Below, piece after piece: positions 1 to 8,148 of a stretch of DNA of 31,512 nt. The translations under genes were made by a program, and so were the position numbers. This DNA is from Succinatimonas hippei (lineage in GTDB: Bacteria > Pseudomonadota > Gammaproteobacteria > Enterobacterales > Succinivibrionaceae). The stretch covers positions 1 through 31,512 of the forward strand of contig SFGV01000016.1 of assembly GCA_004557545.1 (NCBI GenBank). Direction: 5' to 3'. Position 1 is the first letter of the stretch. Each line of letters opens with the position of its first letter. The notes under the pieces were generated by a model. The model ran no database searches, was not told the origin of the DNA, and worked only from the letters and a program-made list of their open reading frames with translations.

Positions 1-499
1 TTATCTGCAATAGAAACTGACGCCGGAGGCATTCACTAGAGAATTTTTTTATAAGGGATTTAAGCTGGGATTTTGCAGTGTCATACGCAAAGCAAGGCCG
101 ATGAGCGGTAACTGCTTTGGAAAGCCGATCGGCTTTTTTTAAAAGCGGCAGGTTCCAGATTGTTGCAAGAGGATTGGTTTTTAAAACTCCGATCGCTACC
201 GCGAAATTTAGCAAAGAAACCATGAGTCTTGTCGCAAGAATAGCGCTGCTGTAATGCCCATTATCCAGCGGATCACTTAATACATCTTTGATAAAGAGCA
301 GTGGGGACATCCTGTCGGCGCGCTCGTTCTCATAAGCACTAAGATATTTGCTCCAGATCTTTCCCTGCAGAGATCTTGAGTTTTCTTTGAGAACGCCGCG
401 GTTTTGTTCCTCATAGAGACGGAAGATTTTACCTAACCTTGGAGAGCGGCGTAATTTGGCCAGATCTCTGTATAGCGGATCCTCTGTAAGCTTTGACAT
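1..499 (-). CDS. Integrase-like protein (tyrosine recombinase, P4-type), N-terminal part, truncated by the window edge
   Basis: A reading frame open from an ATG at 499 to the left edge gives at least 166 residues without a stop. The start has an AAGGA Shine-Dalgarno seven bases upstream, and an in-frame TAA lies just before it. Around residues 80-105 the segment LATRLMVSLLNFAVAIGVLK followed by TNPLA resembles the core-binding domain of P4-family phage integrases, where a conserved arginine helix is followed by a 'yAv..G.i..NPa' turn. A later stretch, AHRPCFAYD, resembles the 'HRPALPY' entry into the catalytic domain. The catalytic R-H-R-Y residues would lie outside the window. The usual N-terminal arm-binding domain looks short or absent, so this could be a shortened relative or a decaying copy. 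It lies downstream of the maltose operon terminator, in the same direction. The family call is inferred from motif resemblance only. Confidence 0.6.
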   Translation of the reverse strand, partial: MSKLTEDPLYRDLAKLRRSPRLGKIFRLYEEQNRGVLKENSRSLQGKIWSKYLSAYENERADRMSPLLFIKDVLSDPLDNGHYSSAILATRLMVSLLNFAVAIGVLKTNPLATIWNLPLLKKADRLSKAVTAHRPCFAYDTAKSQLKSLIKKFSSECLRRQFLLQI

Positions 500-650
500 A
501 AAACATCCTTAAAAAATATGACTGTTGAAAAGAAAGAGCAGGGCTAAGTTATAAGGAAGATGTCACTGACAGGTAAATGTAAAACAGCTCTAGTCGGGGT
601 TGACACTTAAAGATGGAGTGGGTAATCGAAGAAAGGCTGGATAAGGCACA

Positions 651-679
651 AAAAAGGCGGGAAACCGAAGTTTCCCGCC
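651..679 (-). terminator. Intrinsic terminator of the mal operon with UUCG tetraloop
   Basis: On the minus strand, 23 bases after the malK stop, a perfect 10-bp stem (GGCGGGAAAC / GTTTCCCGCC) is closed by a TTCG loop in C-UUCG-G context and followed by five T (655-651). This is a textbook factor-independent terminator with an extra-stable tetraloop. Confidence 0.92.
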
Positions 680-702
680 CTGGCCATTAAAAGGAACTCT
701 TT

Positions 703-1860
703 TTATCTTTCAGCGCGTGTATACACCGCAGTTCTCGGGAAGGCTATGCCATCAGTGTCAAACAGATAGCAGGCGCTTGCAGGAATACCAATGGTGAAGT
801 TCTCGCCAGCCTTGACGTCAACCGCGTAGTCATGACGGATGGTGAAGTCGACACCATCATCGCAGGACTCTACAGTCATGTACATGAAGAACTCAGCGCC
901 GAGATTCTCGGTAACGATGATCTTGCCGGTAAGCTTGCCGCCGTCAGCCTTGTCAGACTGAGCTGAAACCAGATGCTCAGGACGGACACCGAGCTGAACC
1001 TTCTGACCAATCTCGCCGCGTGAGGCGTCGACACAGGCGGAGATCACCTCACCAGTGGTCAGCTTGACCTTGCAGGTCTTGTCACCGATCTCGGTAAGGG
1101 TACCGTTTATGAAGTTCATCTTAGGGGATCCGATGAAACCGGCTACGAACTGATTTACCGGATGGTTGTAAAGCTCAAGCGGAGTGCCGAACTGCTCGAG
1201 GTTGGATTCGGCATTGGCCTGAAGCGGGCTTAAAACGCAGATCTTGTCAGCCAGCGTCATAGCCTCAACCTGATCATGGGTTACGTAAATAATTGTGGCG
1301 TTAATGTCACGGTGCAGCTTTGAGATCTCAAGGCGCATTCTTACACGCAGAGCCGCGTCGAGGTTTGACAGAGGCTCGTCGAAGAGGAACACGGAAGGCT
1401 GCTGGACGATGCAGCGGCCGATTGCCACACGCTGTCTCTGACCGCCTGACAGAGCCTTAGGCTTTCTATCTAGGAAAGGCTCAAGACCCAGAATGTCAGC
1501 GGCGTGAATAACGCGCTGGCGGATGGTTTCTTTGTCCATGTGTTTGAGCTTAAGACCGAAGGCCATATTCTCGAACACGGTCATGTGAGGGTACAGGGCG
1601 TATGACTGGAAGACCATGCCGATGTTTCTCTTTGAAGGAGGAACATCGTTCATGCGCTCGCCGCCAATCATCAGATCGCCTGAGGTTATGTCCTCAAGAC
1701 CCGCGATCATGCGCAGAAGAGTTGATTTACCGCATCCTGACGGACCAACGAATACGATGAAGTCACCGTCCTTGATGTCGAGGTTGATGTTGCGCAGAGT
1801 GTCCTTCAGCACGGAAGGGTTGTAATTCTTTCTAACTTTGCTTAAGAGTACGTCAGCCAT
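703..1860 (-). CDS. malK: Maltose/maltodextrin ABC transporter ATP-binding protein MalK
   Basis: This 385-residue cytoplasmic ATPase would power maltodextrin uptake as a dimer docked on MalF-MalG. The nucleotide-binding domain is complete: Walker A GPSGCGKST at about 39-47, Q-loop glutamine at 85, signature LSGGQ at 137-141, Walker B VFLFDEP at about 157-163, D-loop SNLD at 165-168 and switch histidine at 195. Residues from about 245 form the MalK-type regulatory (TOBE) domain, including the 'LGVRPEHL' motif. E. coli MalK is 371 residues. It is the last gene of malE-F-G-K, 83 bases after malG. That gap contains two small hairpins (GCGCGG/CCGCGC and GGCC/GGCC), and the ribosome binding site is weak (AGAGA). 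A terminator follows the stop. Other CUT1-family sugar ATPases (UgpC, MsmX) look similar, but the neighbours make MalK the best call. Confidence 0.95.
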   Translation of the reverse strand: MADVLLSKVRKNYNPSVLKDTLRNINLDIKDGDFIVFVGPSGCGKSTLLRMIAGLEDITSGDLMIGGERMNDVPPSKRNIGMVFQSYALYPHMTVFENMAFGLKLKHMDKETIRQRVIHAADILGLEPFLDRKPKALSGGQRQRVAIGRCIVQQPSVFLFDEPLSNLDAALRVRMRLEISKLHRDINATIIYVTHDQVEAMTLADKICVLSPLQANAESNLEQFGTPLELYNHPVNQFVAGFIGSPKMNFINGTLTEIGDKTCKVKLTTGEVISACVDASRGEIGQKVQLGVRPEHLVSAQSDKADGGKLTGKIIVTENLGAEFFMYMTVESCDDGVDFTIRHDYAVDVKAGENFTIGIPASACYLFDTDGIAFPRTAVYTRAER

Positions 1861-1943
1861 TTTGTATCTCTGAAATTTGTCTCATTTGGCCTTTTGCGGC
1901 CTCAAATCCTTTACATGCGCGGCCAAAAGACCGCGCGTTTGCG

Positions 1944-3182
1944 TCAGCCCTTGACGCCACCAGCAGTCAGTCCGCCGACCAGCCAGCGCTGGGCAGCCAG
2001 GAAGACGATGGTTATAGGCAGTCCTGAAAGTACCGCGGCCGCGGCGAAGTCACCCCAGAGGTAATTCTGGGGGTACAGATACTGCTGTGAACCAACTGCA
2101 AGGGTGAGCTTGTCCATATCCATGAGGAGCACTGACGCTACAGGAACCTCAGTAATGGTGCTGATGAACGCCAGAATGAATACTACGGCGAGGATCGGCA
2201 CTGACAGAGGCAACAGAATAAGTCTGAATGCCTGCCATGGAGTGGCGCCGTCGATAGCTGCGGCCTGCTCAAGCGAAGGGTCGATAGTCTCAAAGTAACC
2301 TTTAATGGTCCAGATATGCAACGCGACACCGCCTAAGTATGACAGTATCAGACCGCCATGAGAGTTAAGTCCCAGAGACGGGATATAGCTTCCAATTCTG
2401 TTGAACAGGGCATAGATCGCGACCAATGCCAGTACAGCAGGGAACATCTGGAAGATCAGCATCGAGTTTAAGATGAAGCTTCTGCCGCGGAAACGCATAC
2501 GCGCAAAAGCGTAGGCGGAGGTAGTCGCGAGACAGATGATCAGAGCCGCGGTTATGAAAGCTACCTTGATCGAGTTCCACAGCCAGAGCATAACCGGGAA
2601 CGGCGGAGGGGTTACCTGATCGCGATAAACGCCAAAAGAGGTTCCGGCCTTGTCGTTAGGCTCGATCATATAGCGCTCTGTGCTGCCATCATCCTTCTGA
2701 ACATCGATGGCGACTTTGTCAGAAACAGCCTGAGTGAGCTCAAGGGTTTTCTCGTCATCAAGAATGTCCGCTTCATCAGGAGCGTTTTCAGGATGAGTCG
2801 CCTTAACCTCAAGCTTCTGCTTCGGGCTTACCGCCTTTACCTGAGCGAGGTCAAAAGGCGCGGTGACAAAAGGATCGAAAGGATCGGTTCCGTTGTCAGA
2901 GGCGTAGATAATCGCTTTGCCATCATCAGCCTTGAGGAATCTGATATCGGCTCCGCGTACTCTCACGTTGTCATGAACATTCATGCCAAGCGCAAGTTTC
3001 CAGTGATCCAGCGTCGAGGTTTCAGCTTTGGGGATCACGTCACCTACAGAGTAGTTACCCTGGCGGAACGAAATCGCGACTACCATGAGCAGAGGGAAAA
3101 GTATGAAGGCCAGAAATACCCACATAAATACATGCGCGGCGGCTTTCCTGTACTTCAGGTTCTTGGATTGCACCATTGCCAT
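1944..3182 (-). CDS. malG: Maltose/maltodextrin ABC transporter permease MalG with an enlarged periplasmic loop
   Basis: Inner-membrane permease subunit of the maltose transporter. The N-terminal helix with 'FPLLMVVAIS', the segment TPPPFPV.LWLWNS from 191, the 'IFQMFPAVLALVAIYALF' helix, the EAA loop 'EQAAAIDGATPWQAF' and the C-terminal 'GLTAGGVKG' tail all match enteric MalG closely. The protein is 412 residues against about 296 in E. coli. The surplus is one block, roughly residues 70-188, inserted in the first periplasmic loop between 'HWKLALG' and 'TPPPFPV'. The block is rich in charged residues (many D, E and K) and has no membrane segment or cysteine. The start ATG has an AAGGAG site nine bases upstream and lies 13 bases after malF. 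The transporter role is firm; the role of the insert is unknown. Confidence 0.95.
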   Translation of the reverse strand: MAMVQSKNLKYRKAAAHVFMWVFLAFILFPLLMVVAISFRQGNYSVGDVIPKAETSTLDHWKLALGMNVHDNVRVRGADIRFLKADDGKAIIYASDNGTDPFDPFVTAPFDLAQVKAVSPKQKLEVKATHPENAPDEADILDDEKTLELTQAVSDKVAIDVQKDDGSTERYMIEPNDKAGTSFGVYRDQVTPPPFPVMLWLWNSIKVAFITAALIICLATTSAYAFARMRFRGRSFILNSMLIFQMFPAVLALVAIYALFNRIGSYIPSLGLNSHGGLILSYLGGVALHIWTIKGYFETIDPSLEQAAAIDGATPWQAFRLILLPLSVPILAVVFILAFISTITEVPVASVLLMDMDKLTLAVGSQQYLYPQNYLWGDFAAAAVLSGLPITIVFLAAQRWLVGGLTAGGVKG

Positions 3183-3195
3183 TTTCGTATTCTCC

Positions 3196-4857
3196 TTAGA
3201 CTCTGCCGTCGTTGTTCTGACGGGTCAGACGCAGCTGAATGAGGCTGAGGAATCCGACCAGAATGAAGATGAGCGTAGCGATCGCGGCAGCCAGTCCGTA
3301 ATCGTTGCCCTTTCCGCCTTCGAACGCGATGCGGTAGGTGAAGCTCACGAGCAGGTCGGTATAGCCGGCCGGTACGGTGGAGTCGATGATGTCAGGACCG
3401 CCTTTAGTTAACAGCTGAATAAGAACGAAGTTGTTGAAGTTAAAAGCGAACGACGCGATAAGCAACGGAGCCAGAGGCTTTAACAGCAACGGCAGTGTGA
3501 TATAGCGCAGGTTCTGCAGAGGGGAAGCGCCTTCAATCGCGGTTGCCTCATAGAGATCATCCGGAATTGATTTGAGCAGACCCATGCAGAGGATCATCAT
3601 GTACGGGTAGCCAAGCCAGGCGTTGACGATCAGGATCATTCCGCGGGCGAGCCAAGGGTTGGTGAACCACTCAGGAGCTGTCCAGGTAAGCCCGAACAGA
3701 TTGTAGATAGGTCCGAAGATCATGTTAAGGAACATGTTGATTTCACCAAAGTTCTGGTTGAACAAGCCCTTGAACACGAGGATTGATATGAATGACGGAA
3801 CCGCGTACGGCAGAATGAGCAACACGCGGTAAACGCCGCGTCCTGCGAGGAACTGCCACTGCACCAGGCAGGCGAGGACCATTCCGATCGCGAGCGTGAT
3901 AAATACAGTGAAACCGGCGAATACCACGGTCCAGATGAATATCTGTGCGAACGGAGCGCGAACGTTCTTGTTTCCGAAGAACTTGATGTAATTCATGAAG
4001 CCGATGTTTACACGGAAACCAGGGGCGAAGGTCTTGCCCTCAGGAAGTCCGTCTTTACCGGCGTACTGATAGAAGCCGGTATCCATGTTCGGCACGAAGA
4101 GCTTTTTGGTCTCATTGTCAAACAGGGCGTTATCGACATTTACGACAGTACCGTCATCGAGCTTGGTATTTTTGGCGACCGGGGTGAACTTCGGGCTCTC
4201 GGCTGAGAACTGGCGCAGACCGCTCATCGCGAGAACAACCTTGCTGTCAGGAACATGCAGGAAAAGCTTTTGAAGCGCCAGACGGTGTGAGATGAGCTCT
4301 TTCATCTGTACGCCATCTGAGGCAAGTTCCTTCTCGGACGGCGCGCGCAGATTTACGTCAGCGCGTTTTGCCTCAGGAGAGATAACTCCTGACTCGAGTT
4401 TAATCGGATCGGTGATGTAGGACTGATCTCCCTGAGTCACCAGTAACTGGTATTTACCGCCTTCTGATGGGAGCATCTTAAGCTCAAAATCACCACCCTC
4501 AGAACGGTAGACAGCGTTGAGGTGATACCTCATCGCGTCTTCCACGGTCATGATGTGATCGCCTGAGTAGTTGGTAAATGAGATATAGACCGTGTAAACA
4601 AGCGGGAAGATGATAAACGCGATCATGCCAGCGACGCTTGGGAAAGCGTAACGCTGTGCGTACATCTTCTTGCTTGTGAACACATAGACGCCTAATCCGA
4701 CGATTATGATGTCCAGCAACGGGTATACGATGTCACCGTTGAGGTACATGCATACATCCGCATAGAGGTTTACCAGCACAATAAGCGCGACAATTCCCCA
4801 TTTCAGGGCGAACCTGCCGGGGGAGACGCGCTGCTTGCCGGTAGCTGTCGTTTCCAT
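3196..4857 (-). CDS. malF: Maltose/maltodextrin ABC transporter permease MalF
   Basis: This 553-residue inner-membrane protein (E. coli MalF is 514) pairs with MalG to form the maltodextrin channel. It has two N-terminal hydrophobic helices, a third helix (MIAFIIFPLVYTVYISFTNY), a large periplasmic P2 domain of about 180-190 residues (roughly 95-285), and then the transport core. The core includes the EAA loop 'YEATAIEGASPLQNL', followed by 'LPLLLKPLAPLL' and the MalF-like motif FNNFVLI. The C-terminus has the usual last helix and ends in RLTRQNNDGRV. An AAGGA site precedes the ATG. malF is separated from malE by about 280 bases containing strong nested hairpins, which probably lower its expression relative to malE, as a structured intergenic region does in E. 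coli. Confidence 0.95.
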   Translation of the reverse strand: METTATGKQRVSPGRFALKWGIVALIVLVNLYADVCMYLNGDIVYPLLDIIIVGLGVYVFTSKKMYAQRYAFPSVAGMIAFIIFPLVYTVYISFTNYSGDHIMTVEDAMRYHLNAVYRSEGGDFELKMLPSEGGKYQLLVTQGDQSYITDPIKLESGVISPEAKRADVNLRAPSEKELASDGVQMKELISHRLALQKLFLHVPDSKVVLAMSGLRQFSAESPKFTPVAKNTKLDDGTVVNVDNALFDNETKKLFVPNMDTGFYQYAGKDGLPEGKTFAPGFRVNIGFMNYIKFFGNKNVRAPFAQIFIWTVVFAGFTVFITLAIGMVLACLVQWQFLAGRGVYRVLLILPYAVPSFISILVFKGLFNQNFGEINMFLNMIFGPIYNLFGLTWTAPEWFTNPWLARGMILIVNAWLGYPYMMILCMGLLKSIPDDLYEATAIEGASPLQNLRYITLPLLLKPLAPLLIASFAFNFNNFVLIQLLTKGGPDIIDSTVPAGYTDLLVSFTYRIAFEGGKGNDYGLAAAIATLIFILVGFLSLIQLRLTRQNNDGRV

Positions 4858-4919
4858 CTTGATTTCCTTTTAATGACTTCTGGTTATGGCGCCTTTATGA
4901 CGCCGCTGAGCCGTAAGGC

Positions 4920-4970
4920 TCCCGGGGGAGAGACCCCCCGGGATGTCTTATATCATGACATCCCGCGGGA
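4920..4970 (-). promoter_or_regulatory. Nested, mutually exclusive hairpins in the malE-malF intergenic region
   Basis: Three overlapping inverted repeats lie between malE and malF: TCCCGGGGG/CCCCCGGGA (4920-4928 with 4935-4943), GGGATGTC/GACATCCC (4940-4947 with 4957-4964) and the palindrome TCCCGCGGGA (4961-4970). The first two share bases 4940-4943, so they cannot form fully at the same time. No T-tract follows on the minus strand, so this is not a standard terminator. A likely role is mRNA 3'-end protection and differential expression of malE over malFGK. Confidence 0.6.
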
Positions 4971-5137
4971 TCCCTTGAGAAAACGGACTGCACAAGATGT
5001 GATCTCAATGGCAACCGTATTCTCGCAAATGGCACCCACCGCTTGGATAGGATCGCTTATCACGTTTCCAATCCCCGCAATGGATGCCATAGGGAATTTC
5101 AAAAACGGGACCATGAAGTAATCCCGCTTTCAATCAG

Positions 5138-6331
5138 TTACTTGTCAGCAACAATGCGCTTTGCAGCCTGCTCAAGGGCATCGTTAACGCTCTGACGGCC
5201 TGAAGTGGCGTTCTGCAGAGCGGTCTGGAATGAAGACCAGAATCTGCTCATCTCAGGAACGTTAGGCATAGGCTCGCCATTCATAGCGTTGTCCATGGTA
5301 GCGGCGATGCGAGGGTTGCGGGCCAGCTGTTTCTCGAAGGAGTTCAGAGCTGACACACCGATCTGCTTGTCGTCGTTCATAGCCTTGAGGCCTTTATCGG
5401 TCAGGAAGTACTTCTCGAGGAACTCAACAGCAAGCTCTTTGTTAGGAGAAGCGGCGTTGACACCAGCTGAGAGAACACCTACGAACGGCTTGGCAGGCTT
5501 CCCATTGAGAGCCGGAAGGGCATTGACGGAGAAGTCGATCTTCGCTTTGTCGTAGTTAGCCCAGGCCCAAGGTCCGTTGATGATGCAGCCGAGCTTGCCC
5601 TTGGCAAACTGAGCTTCCATAACGCCGAAGTCAGCGCCCTTAGCCATGTGACCGGTCTTGATCATGTCAACGATCCAGTTCACGCCAGCCTTCGCGCCGT
5701 CATTGGCAACACCGGTGTCCTTGACATCATAGCCGGTCTCGGTGCGCTTGAAGGCGTAGCCGCCGTCAGCAGCGACGATCGGGTATGAGAAGTAAGGGGT
5801 GTTGTAGTCCCAGAGAATTGCGTGGGTGTCTTTATCTTTCTTCTGGAGCTCTTCATCGAGTTTCTTGAAGTCTTCGAAGTTCTCAGGAGGGGTCGGAACG
5901 AGCTTGTTGTTGCAGATCAGGCCAACAGCCTCAATTGCAACAGGATAGCCAACAATCTTGCCGTCAGCGGTTACAGCGTCCCATGCAAAGTCAGCAAACT
6001 TTGCTTTCTCTTCCTTGGAAGGATTGAGAGGAGCCAGAAGTCCGGCCTTTGCCCACTCGCCGAAACGGTCGTGAGCCCACATGATGATATCCGGACCGTC
6101 CTGAGTGGCAGCGGTCTGCATGAACTTCTCTTCTACCTGATCAGGGTGAGCTACGGTAACCTTGATGCCGGTTGCTTTGGTGAATTCCTCAGCGATTTTG
6201 GCAAGTCCGTTATAGCCCTTGTCACCGTTTAACCAAATGGTCAGCTGATTCTGCTCGATGGCAGCATTAGCGGAAACGGCAGCGCCCATCAGAACGGTGC
6301 CAATAAGTGAAGCAATTACAGTCTTTTTCAT
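5138..6331 (-). CDS. malE: Periplasmic maltose/maltodextrin-binding protein MalE
   Basis: This 397-residue precursor (E. coli MalE is 396) captures maltodextrins in the periplasm and delivers them to MalFGK2. I chose the ATG at 6331 because it opens a classic signal peptide, MKKTVIASLIGTVLMGAA with cleavage after 'SANA' (residue 23), and has an AAAGG site upstream. A longer frame starting 18 codons earlier would put a cysteine-containing tail before the signal and is unlikely. Mature-protein landmarks include 'LTIWLNGDKGYNGLA', 'GPDIIMWAHDRFGEWA', 'GYPVAIEAVGLI' and 'INGPWAWANYDKAKIDF', all typical of enteric MalE. It is the first gene of the operon and is followed by the nested hairpins before malF. 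Confidence 0.95.
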   Translation of the reverse strand: MKKTVIASLIGTVLMGAAVSANAAIEQNQLTIWLNGDKGYNGLAKIAEEFTKATGIKVTVAHPDQVEEKFMQTAATQDGPDIIMWAHDRFGEWAKAGLLAPLNPSKEEKAKFADFAWDAVTADGKIVGYPVAIEAVGLICNNKLVPTPPENFEDFKKLDEELQKKDKDTHAILWDYNTPYFSYPIVAADGGYAFKRTETGYDVKDTGVANDGAKAGVNWIVDMIKTGHMAKGADFGVMEAQFAKGKLGCIINGPWAWANYDKAKIDFSVNALPALNGKPAKPFVGVLSAGVNAASPNKELAVEFLEKYFLTDKGLKAMNDDKQIGVSALNSFEKQLARNPRIAATMDNAMNGEPMPNVPEMSRFWSSFQTALQNATSGRQSVNDALEQAAKRIVADK

Positions 6332-6434
6332 TAGTAGTACCTTTGTTAGCTTATGTTTGCATCCGGTCCCGCTACACGGAACCAAAAGCTGCAGAGCTTC
6401 GGGATTGCAACCGGCGTGGGGCGCACAGGCGTTC

Positions 6435-6448
6435 CCTTGCTCTGTCTG
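6435..6448. repeat. 14-base direct repeat, copy 1 (mal promoter)
   Basis: CCTTGCTCTGTCTG is identical to 6929-6942. This copy begins a few bases downstream of the putative mal -10 element, overlapping the likely start of transcription, so it could be an operator. Confidence 0.45.
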
Positions 6449-6454
6449 TTTGGA

Positions 6455-6460
6455 ATTATA
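6455..6460 (-). promoter_or_regulatory. Candidate -10 element of the mal operon promoter
   Basis: A perfect TATAAT on the minus strand lies about 125 bases upstream of the malE start. No good -35 is found 16-18 bases further upstream (the region reads CTTTTG), which fits an activator-dependent promoter. A half-site resembling a CRP arm (TGTGAC) lies at 6533-6538. No E. coli-type MalT box was recognised. Position and role are inferred. Confidence 0.4.
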
Positions 6461-6928
6461 TGAACGACATATTGAGCAAAAGTAAATTTAATTGACAGGT
6501 TTATGTACAAAATTGACGCTGTTTCAAAATAATGTGACATACGGCGTGCTTTTTGCAGGATCTTTTTGTCTTTTCTTGTATGCAGGATTTTTATCTATAT
6601 GTTTTTTAACCCATCAGCCTTTTATGTCTGATGATTACCGATGTTGCAAAGTTTCATTCCTTCCAAAAGACCCATGTCAGGGGCAATTGCGGGCAGTATT
6701 TTTACTCGATTCCAAAGATAATTTTATGAACAAAAATGACCTAAATAACGATTTCTAAATTTATTCTGAAAATGCGTTGCAAAAAAATCTTAGTCCTGTT
6801 TTATAAGTGAAATCTGGTATTGAAAACGATTGAATTTTTAAGGTCAATAAACGTCAGTCCGTTATGGGAGCTTATTAGTTCTTCTTTTCGTTCTGAAGAA
6901 GGAGCTTGAGGTCAGCTGAGTGGAGCTT

Positions 6929-6942
6929 CCTTGCTCTGTCTG
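6929..6942. repeat. 14-base direct repeat, copy 2 (downstream of the araC-type gene)
   Basis: Identical in sequence and orientation to 6435-6448, with about 494 bases between the copies. It could be a distal operator used for looping, or a trace of a small duplication. Confidence 0.4.
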
Positions 6943-7041
6943 AACAATGAAAATACTCTGTCCTGGTGACAGGAAGGACACAGACGGAGTTTCTGCAGAT
7001 CTTGGTGATGGCTTAGAAGGAAGAGCGTTTGTCATGAGCAT

Positions 7042-7065
7042 GCCCCGTTTGCGCATAAACGAGGC
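7042..7065 (-). terminator. Hairpin just after the AraC-type gene, weak terminator candidate
   Basis: On the minus strand, six bases after the stop, GCCTCGTTT pairs with AAACGGGGC (nine pairs including one T-G) around a six-base loop. No T-tract follows, so it may be only an mRNA 3'-end structure. Confidence 0.35.
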
Positions 7066-7071
7066 AATTTA

Positions 7072-8022
7072 TCATGGCATGGCGGTACCGATCCTGCGCG
7101 GTTGTCTTTTAGCCAGCGCCGCGCTGTCAGTTGAGCATACGCTTTTACGGTACTGCAACGGGGTGATCCCGAAGCGGCGTTTGAAGAGCCTGAAGAAATA
7201 GGCCTCATTCTCAAATCCGTTTGACTGGGATATCTCGGTTACGGACTGTGAGGTGAGCAGGAGCTTTTCCGCGGCCTTTCTCAATCTGTAATCATTAAGA
7301 TATTCGGTAAAGCTCATATGCGTGGCCTTCTTGAAGAACCTGCAGAAGTAAGCCTCAGAGAAATTCATACGCATTGATGCGTCGGCTATTGAAAGTGGAC
7401 CGCTGTAATGGTCGTGGATCCAGTTTAAAAGCTCCTTGAGCTTTTGCATGCGCTGCTGATCCACGGAGGTGGTGATTACCTGCTGTGAGAACATTCCTGC
7501 CTTTGAGAAATGGACGAGCATCGCGAGCATTCTGGCCTTGATGAACAACTTCTCCTCAGACGGGGCGTTCTTCCAGTTATTGCATACGTAGTCAAAGTCT
7601 TCCATCGCCTGCTTGTACTCAGGGGATGAAGGATAGATAAGCGGAAGCGGTCTTGTACCGTTTGAAACAGAGTCAAAGATATTGCTCTGGGTTTCGTCAA
7701 AGGTCGCGAGCCTTAACATATCAGGGTTAAAAACTATCGCACGCTGCAATGCGGTAGTAGGGAGGATCAGGTAGTGGACTACGTTACATGGGATCATCAT
7801 CATGCATGGAGCCTTGATGGTGTAGCGTTTCATGTTGATCCCTACCTCGAACTCTCCGCTGTCAAAGGAGATCACCTCGCATTCGGGGTGCCAGTGGATC
7901 TTTACATGCTCAGGAAAATTACCGCCGTTCCAAAGATAAACAGCCAGCGGGAAGAGCGAGCTTCCGTGTTTTCTAGCCTCTTTTGGAATGTTCTGGGGAA
8001 TAATGTTTTTCAAGGAAGCCAT
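7072..8022 (-). CDS. AraC-family transcriptional regulator, probable sugar-responsive activator
   Basis: With the start chosen here, the protein is 316 residues. The N-terminal half has a cupin-like sensing domain: 'HVKIHWHPECEVISFDSGEF' and 'VGINMKRYTIKAPCMMMIPCNVVH' match the AraC-type pattern of a histidine-rich beta barrel. The last ~105 residues contain two helix-turn-helix motifs, with LSIADASMRMNFSEAYFCRFF and VTEISQSNGFENEAYFFRLFK..FGITPLQYR as the diagnostic parts. I chose the ATG at 8022, which has AAGGCGGAG directly upstream. The frame is open to a GTG at 8148 (358 residues), so a longer form is possible. The gene is upstream of and co-directional with malEFGK, separated by 740 bases. 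This suggests it regulates the mal operon in place of the enteric MalT, but that is inference. Confidence 0.88.
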   Translation of the reverse strand: MASLKNIIPQNIPKEARKHGSSLFPLAVYLWNGGNFPEHVKIHWHPECEVISFDSGEFEVGINMKRYTIKAPCMMMIPCNVVHYLILPTTALQRAIVFNPDMLRLATFDETQSNIFDSVSNGTRPLPLIYPSSPEYKQAMEDFDYVCNNWKNAPSEEKLFIKARMLAMLVHFSKAGMFSQQVITTSVDQQRMQKLKELLNWIHDHYSGPLSIADASMRMNFSEAYFCRFFKKATHMSFTEYLNDYRLRKAAEKLLLTSQSVTEISQSNGFENEAYFFRLFKRRFGITPLQYRKSVCSTDSAALAKRQPRRIGTAMP

Positions 8023-8148
8023 CTCCGCCTTGTTTAACCGGCCTGTGTGGAGGATGGCGCAGAAATAAAGTATAGGACCGTCTGGTATTACGGAACTATC
8101 TCCATTTGTGTACTCCGTTTTCATGGAGTCTGCGGCAAGTTGCCCCAC

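Larger units (their letters stand above)
6332..7071. other. 740-base AT-rich non-coding region between malE and the AraC-type regulator gene
   Basis: This stretch holds the presumed mal promoter and operators. I found no gene with a ribosome binding site. A 14-base direct repeat CCTTGCTCTGTCTG occurs at 6435-6448, just downstream of the putative -10, and again at 6929-6942. A hairpin sits at 7042-7065. The rest, especially 6480-6880, is very AT-rich and shows nothing else I can name. Confidence 0.5.

Noticed and set aside
4873..5121. Plus-strand open frame of 82 codons in the malE-malF gap
   Set aside because: It runs through the intergenic hairpins, opposes the operon and has no ribosome binding site or protein-like composition.
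6492..6758. Plus-strand open frame of 88 codons upstream of malE
   Set aside because: It lies in AT-rich promoter DNA with no Shine-Dalgarno and no recognisable domain, so it is probably chance.
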